Shown: piece after piece, positions 6,477 through 9,965 of the stretch
Position numbering within the stretch: the first letter of the stretch is position 1
Layout of the letters: the number at the start of each line of letters is the position of its first letter
Assembly (NCBI GenBank): GCA_964427955.1
Contig: CAYRWY010000206.1
Span: 1 to 9,965, forward strand
Length of the DNA: 9,965 bases
Reading direction: 5' to 3'
Source: JACRBK01 sp964427955
Lineage (GTDB): Bacteria > Chloroflexota > Anaerolineae > Aggregatilineales > Aggregatilineaceae
Made by a program: the position numbers and the translations under genes
Notes under the pieces: model-generated
What the model was told of the DNA's origin: nothing
The model's database searches: none
Seen by the model: only the letters and a program-made list of their open reading frames with translations

Positions 6477-6549
6477 CTCCATTTGTTTACCAGGGTCATT
6501 CGACCAGTTTTTTCCCGCGCCGGTCGCTTAACCCTCCATTTGCCCACCA
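6477..6549. repeat. Pair of 16-bp imperfect direct repeats
   Basis: CTCCATTTGTTTACCA (6477-6492) and CTCCATTTGCCCACCA (6534-6549) match at 13 of 16 positions and start 57 bp apart. They lie in the AT-richer gap between the broken GNAT gene and the reductase gene. The stretch 6437-6597 holds no convincing gene; apart from these repeats and the ribosome-binding site of the next gene I see nothing else in it. The repeats could be operator half-sites or traces of the event that truncated the GNAT gene. Confidence 0.4.
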
Positions 6550-6583
6550 ATGGGTTATGATGAAAAAGGTTCGGGTTCACACG

Positions 6584-6590
6584 AGGAGGA
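6584..6590 (+). promoter_or_regulatory. Strong ribosome-binding site deciding the reductase start
   Basis: AGGAGGA lies 7 bp before the ATG at 6598, the strongest Shine-Dalgarno match in the window. It rules out the longer in-frame start at 6550. Confidence 0.75.
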
Positions 6591-6597
6591 TGATCCG

Positions 6598-7356
6598 ATG
6601 AACAAACCTAAAGTGGTCGTCTACCAGGTCGCTTCGGTCGATGGCCGGTTGGCGCTTTCGCCCGACAAATTGATGATGTTCGGGGATGATCGCTGGACGG
6701 CGGTGGCCGGGTCCGGCACCGAGGTCTGGGACTCGCTCAAAGCCCTGCACCAGCCCCAGGCCGTCCTGGAGGGCAGCGGCTCTTTTATCCTCGAAGGGCA
6801 GACGTCCGATCCGCTCCCGCCGGTCGAAGGCGATCCCGGCCTGCTGTATCAGGACTTTCTGCCGGACAGGATTCTCCATCGTCCGGGGCACCAGGGCTGG
6901 TTCACGACAGTGGATGGCCGGGGTCGCATCCGCTGGATGTACAAGGAATTCCCGGACCCGGCGTGGGCCGGATGGCACCTGTTGGTGCTGGTCTCACGCC
7001 GGACGCCGCCGGAATATCTGGCCTATCTGCGGCGTGAGGACATCCCCTACCTGGTCGCCGGGGATGGGCACGTCGATCTCGGCGGCGCGCTGGAAAAAAT
7101 GGCGGCGCTGCTGGGCGTAGCGACCCTGATCTCGACGGCGGGCGGCAAGCTGAACGGGGCACTGCTGCGCGCCGGGCTGATGGACGAAGTGAATCTCAAC
7201 GTCTTCCCGGCACTGGTGGGCGGGACAGTGACTCCGTCCCTGTTCGATGCGCCGGAACTTCGCCCCGACGAGTGCCCGACCCGGCTCAAGCTGATCGCTG
7301 CTGACGTCCGCGACGACGATCACCTTTGGCTGCGGTACGAGGTCGTGCGCGGATAG
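6598..7356 (+). CDS. RibD C-terminal/dihydrofolate-reductase-like reductase
   Basis: A 253-residue protein of the RibD_C fold (PF01872), the NADPH-dependent reductase family that includes the pyrimidine reductase of riboflavin synthesis and DHFR-like proteins. Visible landmarks are YQVASVDGRLA (9-19), the middle segment TVDGRGRIRWMYKEFP, and the C-terminal STAGGKLNGALLRAGLMDEVNLNVFPALVGG (from about 179), which carries the typical GG-x-L-N-G-x-L-L and P-x-L-x-GG nucleotide-binding pattern. There is no N-terminal deaminase domain, so it is not a full RibD. The start at 6598 is set by AGGAGGA at 6584-6590; an in-frame ATG at 6550 would make a low-complexity extension through that ribosome site. 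The exact substrate is unknown. It stands alone, apart from riboflavin or folate genes, although it is next to the pterin-based moa genes. Confidence 0.83.
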   Translation: MNKPKVVVYQVASVDGRLALSPDKLMMFGDDRWTAVAGSGTEVWDSLKALHQPQAVLEGSGSFILEGQTSDPLPPVEGDPGLLYQDFLPDRILHRPGHQGWFTTVDGRGRIRWMYKEFPDPAWAGWHLLVLVSRRTPPEYLAYLRREDIPYLVAGDGHVDLGGALEKMAALLGVATLISTAGGKLNGALLRAGLMDEVNLNVFPALVGGTVTPSLFDAPELRPDECPTRLKLIAADVRDDDHLWLRYEVVRG

Positions 7357-7392
7357 GCGTAGTTCATGAATTGCCCCTGGCTAATCGCTAAG

Positions 7393-7424
7393 CCTTCCCT
7401 TCCTCTGCGCAGAGGAAGGGAAGG
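7393..7424. repeat. Perfect 32-bp palindrome (REP-like)
   Basis: The arm CCTTCCCTTCCTCTGC (7393-7408) is followed at once by its exact reverse complement (7409-7424), giving 16+16 bp with no spacer, then a G-rich tail (GGGACGGGGG). It sits in the 144-bp gap (7357-7500) between the reductase and the exporter operon. There is no T-run on either side on either strand, so it is not a standard intrinsic terminator. The pyrimidine-rich/purine-rich arms and the G-rich tail look like dispersed REP-type palindromes; read through, it encodes the SLPLRRGREG string typical of such elements. The rest of the gap contains the ribosome site GAGGAAA of the ATPase gene and no promoter that I could define. Confidence 0.7.
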
Positions 7425-7500
7425 GGACGGGGGTATCGGAAGAACATCCGGCTTACCTGGGTACTTTGTTCTCGCTGAAAGCTGCAATCGAGGAAACCCT

Positions 7501-8481
7501 ATGATCACGGTTCAAAATCTCTCCAAGACCTACCGGGTGCCGCAGCGCGATCCGGGACTGGCCGCCGCGCTCAAGAGCCTGGTGCACCGCACGACCAGCG
7601 ACGTCGAAGCGGTGCGCGGCGTGAGCTTCACCATCGACGCCGGGGAAATCGTCGGGCTGATCGGTCCCAACGGCGCGGGCAAAACCACCACCCTCAAAAT
7701 GCTGGCCGGGCTGCTGCACCCTACCGGCGGCACGGCCTCGGTGGCCGGGTACGAACCCTGGCAGCGCAGCCCGGCGTATCTGCGGCGGATCAGCATGGTG
7801 ATGGGCAACAAGAGCCAGATGATGTGGGACATCCCGCCGCTGGACACCTTCCGCGTGCTGGGCGAGATCTACCGCGTGCCCAAAGCCGACTTTGTGCAGG
7901 CGTTGGACGAACTGGTCGCACTGCTGGACATGGGCGAGCTGCTCACCAAGCCGGTGCGCAACCTGTCGCTGGGCGAGCGGATGAAGTGCGAGATGGTCGC
8001 GGCGCTGCTGCACCATCCCGCGGTGCTGTTCCTGGACGAGCCGACGCTGGGGCTGGACGTTTCGACCCAGCGTCGGCTGCGGCGCTTCATCGGCGAATAC
8101 AACCGCCGCCGGGGGGCGACCGTCATCCTGACCAGCCACTACATGGCCGACGTAGTGGAACTCTGCCCGCGCGTGATCCTGATCCACCGGGGCGGGCTGC
8201 TGTACGATGGTCCGCTGAGCGGGCTGGTCGAGCGGCTGGCGCCTTTCAAGCTGATCCGGCTGACGCTCAACGCCGAGTCGGGGAGCAGTGCCGCCGAATT
8301 TCCGGCGGGGGCAGACGTGATCGAGCGCGAGAATGGGCGGATCGTGCTGCGCGCCGGTCGCGCCGAGACGCCCGCCATCACCGCCCGGCTGCTGGACACG
8401 CTGCCGGTCGTCGATCTGGCCGTCGAGGACCCGCCCATCGAAGCGGTGATCGATCAGGTTTACCAGGAGGCGGCGCTGTGA
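7501..8481 (+). CDS. ABC-2 type exporter ATP-binding protein
   Basis: ATPase of an ABC exporter, 326 residues. Walker A is GPNGAGKT (55-62), the Q-loop is at Q106 in GNKSQMMWD, the signature is LSLGER (155-160; LSLGE in place of LSGGQ), Walker B is VLFLDE (175-180) with E180 catalytic, and the switch histidine is H213 in TSHYM. A C-terminal extension of about 90 residues follows the nucleotide-binding domain. The NKSQMMWD block and the longer N-terminal segment (RDPGLAAALKSLVHRTTSDVEAVRG) are typical of ATPases paired with PF06182-type permeases, a group that includes viologen-type exporters and NatA-like proteins. GAGGAAA about 5 bp before the ATG fixes the start at 7501; an in-frame extension to 7366 would run through the palindrome and is rejected. 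The stop overlaps the next gene by 4 bp. The transported substrate is unknown. Confidence 0.93.
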   Translation: MITVQNLSKTYRVPQRDPGLAAALKSLVHRTTSDVEAVRGVSFTIDAGEIVGLIGPNGAGKTTTLKMLAGLLHPTGGTASVAGYEPWQRSPAYLRRISMVMGNKSQMMWDIPPLDTFRVLGEIYRVPKADFVQALDELVALLDMGELLTKPVRNLSLGERMKCEMVAALLHHPAVLFLDEPTLGLDVSTQRRLRRFIGEYNRRRGATVILTSHYMADVVELCPRVILIHRGGLLYDGPLSGLVERLAPFKLIRLTLNAESGSSAAEFPAGADVIERENGRIVLRAGRAETPAITARLLDTLPVVDLAVEDPPIEAVIDQVYQEAAL

Positions 8482-9269
8482 ACCACCGGGGCGGCTGGGC
8501 ACTCATTCAACGGTCGTGGCTGTCGTGGATTCAATACCGCAGCTTTTTCTTTCTGCTGGCGTTCGGCTGGATGATCCCGCCGCTGGTGTACCTGCTGGTC
8601 TGGTCCACGGCGGCGGGCGGTAAAAGCATCGGCGGCTTCACGCGGGGCGAGTTCGTGGCGTACTACCTGGTGCTGATCCTGGTGAACCAGTTGACCTACG
8701 CCCAAACTAACTGGACGGTGGGCGACATCATCCGGGGCGGGCAGTTGAACGGCCAACTGCTGTACCCGATGTCGCCGCTGTACCACACCCTGGCGTCCGA
8801 GCTGGCGGGCAAAGTCGTCTACATGATCTTCGTCGTCCCGGTGACGGGCGTGCTGGCCGTGCTGCTGCGCCCGGAGCTGCACACCACGCCCGGCGCGGTG
8901 ATCGCCTTCGTCCCGGCGCTGCTGCTGGCCTGGCTGCTGCGCTTCTTTTGGGGCTACTGGCTGGCGCTGTTGGCCTTTTGGGCGACGCGCGCCGATGCCC
9001 TGTTGGCCGTGCAGGATGCACTGGTCTTCCTGCTGGCCGGACAGGTGGCCCCGACCGCGCTGCTGCCGGGCGTGTTGAACAAGGCGGCGGTGGTGCTGCC
9101 GTTCCGCTACATGGTTGGCTTTCCGGTGGAAGTGCTCACCGGCCAACTGGATCGCGCCGACCTGCTGCTGGGCTTCGTGATGCAGGGCGGCTGGGCGCTG
9201 GCGGCGATCCTGCTGTACCGGGTGATGTGGCGCAGCGGCCTGCGCCGGTATTCGGCGCTGGGAGGATAA
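8478..9269 (+). CDS. ABC-2 type exporter permease, first subunit (PF06182-like)
   Basis: An integral membrane protein of 263 residues with about six membrane segments (roughly 22-45, 58-76, 112-130, 139-168, 178-197 and 229-249). It resembles the ABC2_membrane_6 (DUF990) permeases, including the cytoplasmic DIIRGGQLNGQLLYPMSPLYH segment, the equivalent of 'I..G.ld..Ll.Pls', and LPFRYMVGFPVEVLTGQL near the end, equivalent to the 'P.....fP.eil.G' motif. The start is GTG at 8478, 7 bp after a full AGGAGG (8465-8470), overlapping the ATPase stop as GTGA. A long open frame continues upstream from this gene, but that part is a shadow of the ATPase gene. With the next gene it likely forms a heterodimeric membrane channel; the substrate is not predictable. 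Confidence 0.88.
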   Translation: MNHRGGWALIQRSWLSWIQYRSFFFLLAFGWMIPPLVYLLVWSTAAGGKSIGGFTRGEFVAYYLVLILVNQLTYAQTNWTVGDIIRGGQLNGQLLYPMSPLYHTLASELAGKVVYMIFVVPVTGVLAVLLRPELHTTPGAVIAFVPALLLAWLLRFFWGYWLALLAFWATRADALLAVQDALVFLLAGQVAPTALLPGVLNKAAVVLPFRYMVGFPVEVLTGQLDRADLLLGFVMQGGWALAAILLYRVMWRSGLRRYSALGG

Positions 9270-9271
9270 TG

Positions 9272-9965
9272 ATGCGCTACTACTTGAGACTGATCGGCCA
9301 TTTCGTCCGCGCCTCGGCGCAGCAGGATCTGGCTTACCGCGCGAATTTCTTCATCAGCATCCTGCACTCGCTGTTGAACCTGGGGACCGGCGTGCTGGGG
9401 CTGGCGGTGCTGTTCGACCAGGTGGACGCCGTGCGCGGCTGGGACTTTGGCGCGGCGCTGGCCGTGCTGGGCGTGTACCTGATGGTGGGGGCGCTGCGCG
9501 ACCTGTTCATCGGCCCCAGCCTGGGATCGATCACCGGGATCGATGGCGAAGTGTGGAGCGGGCGGCTGGATTTCACCATGCTGCGCCCGGTCAACGTCCA
9601 GTTTTGGGCGAGTTTCCGGCAGTGGCGGCTGTTCGCGCTGTTCGATCTCGCGCTGGGATTGGGCGTGCTGGGCCGGGCGATCCTGGCGCTGGACACGACG
9701 CCGACGGCGGGACACCTGCTCACCTTCGTGGTGCTGCTGTTCGCCAGCGTGCTGCTGCTGTACGCGATCCTGCTGGCCTTCACCGCGCTGGTGTTCTGGA
9801 GTCCCGGCTTCCTGTTCACCTGGGTGTTCGACGGCATCTTCCAGATGGCGCGCTACCCGGTCAAGCTGTATCCGGGCGGGCTGCGGCTGGTGCTGACCTG
9901 GATCGTGCCGGTGGGGATGATCACCACCCTCCCGGCGCGGGCGCTCACCGGCGACGTGCCGCCCG
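9272..9965 (+). CDS. ABC-2 type exporter permease, second subunit (partial)
   Basis: The first 231 residues of a membrane protein that runs off the window end. It begins MRYYLRLIGHFVRASAQQDL, has hydrophobic segments near 25-48, 59-80, 122-140, 148-175 and 205-222, the cytoplasmic GEVWSGRLDFTMLRPVNVQF segment, and RYPVKLYPGGLRLVLTWIVPVGMITTLPARALTG, a strong match to the end of PF06182 (ABC2_membrane_6) permeases. Probably only about 30 residues are missing, judged from the usual length near 260. An ATG at 9269 overlaps the previous stop (TAATG), but the ATG at 9272 sits better behind GGAGG (9261-9265). It completes an ATPase-permease-permease exporter operon. Confidence 0.87.
   Translation, partial: MRYYLRLIGHFVRASAQQDLAYRANFFISILHSLLNLGTGVLGLAVLFDQVDAVRGWDFGAALAVLGVYLMVGALRDLFIGPSLGSITGIDGEVWSGRLDFTMLRPVNVQFWASFRQWRLFALFDLALGLGVLGRAILALDTTPTAGHLLTFVVLLFASVLLLYAILLAFTALVFWSPGFLFTWVFDGIFQMARYPVKLYPGGLRLVLTWIVPVGMITTLPARALTGDVPP

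Noticed and set aside
6551..6561. Promoter with -10 box TATGAT before the reductase gene
   Set aside because: The -10 is good, but no acceptable -35 hexamer exists at 16-18 bp and there is no TGn extension, so I did not list it as a feature.
6550..6597. Longer start for the reductase gene
   Set aside because: The extra 16 residues are read through a strong Shine-Dalgarno sequence and do not match the family start.
7366..7500. N-terminal extension of the ABC ATPase through the palindrome
   Set aside because: It contains the SLPLRRGREG readthrough of the palindrome and no conserved residues; GAGGAAA supports the start at 7501.
7824..8477. Upstream extension of the first permease inside the ATPase gene
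   Set aside because: The translation of this part is Arg/Gly/Ala-rich without membrane segments, and AGGAGG just before the GTG at 8478 marks the real start.
7453..8502. Minus-strand open frame of 349 codons opposite the ABC ATPase
   Set aside because: The + strand has all ABC motifs in order; the antisense product is His/Gln/Arg-rich and has no motif.

Overview
The window is GC-rich, densely coding DNA of bacterial type, with almost every gene on the + strand and short or overlapping gene junctions. The gene mix suggests a heterotrophic bacterium: a secreted GH18-like protein, a ROK-type regulator, a LacI-type sensor protein without a DNA-binding domain, an ABC-2 exporter with PF06182-type permeases, and a palindrome that reads through as SLPLRRGREG-like protein. 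Chloroflexota (Anaerolineae-like) is my best guess, but this is inference; no rRNA or other marker gene is present.

Left block (about 1-3165): the last codons of an upstream reading frame, a secreted GH18-fold protein, a ROK-family repressor-like protein whose sugar-kinase and zinc residues are gone, and, 2 bp after it, a LacI/PBP1-like sugar-sensor protein with no helix-turn-helix. The last two look like one regulatory unit, possibly tied to carbohydrate sensing.

Middle block (about 3166-6212): a 103-bp spacer with an extended -10 promoter (TGCTATAAT) enclosed by a perfect 7-bp inverted repeat. It is followed by a compact molybdenum cofactor operon in the order moaA-moaD-moaE-moaC. MoaA and MoaC make cyclic pyranopterin monophosphate from GTP, and MoaD and MoaE form molybdopterin synthase. 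Directly after moaC is an unusual regulator with two MerR-type DNA-binding domains in one chain. The moaC/merR junction can form overlapping alternative hairpins.

Right block (about 6213-9965): a minus-strand GNAT acetyltransferase remnant, truncated and frameshifted; a RibD C-terminal/dihydrofolate-reductase-like reductase; a perfect 32-bp palindrome in a 144-bp spacer; and an ABC-2 exporter operon of one ATPase and two permeases with overlapping or near-touching ends. The second permease runs off the window.

No tRNA, rRNA, CRISPR array, transposase or phage gene was seen. I found no clearly new enzymatic system. The most notable items are regulatory: the split ROK/LacI pair, the tandem-MerR protein in the moa operon, and the palindromic structures at the moa promoter, the moaC/merR junction and upstream of the exporter.
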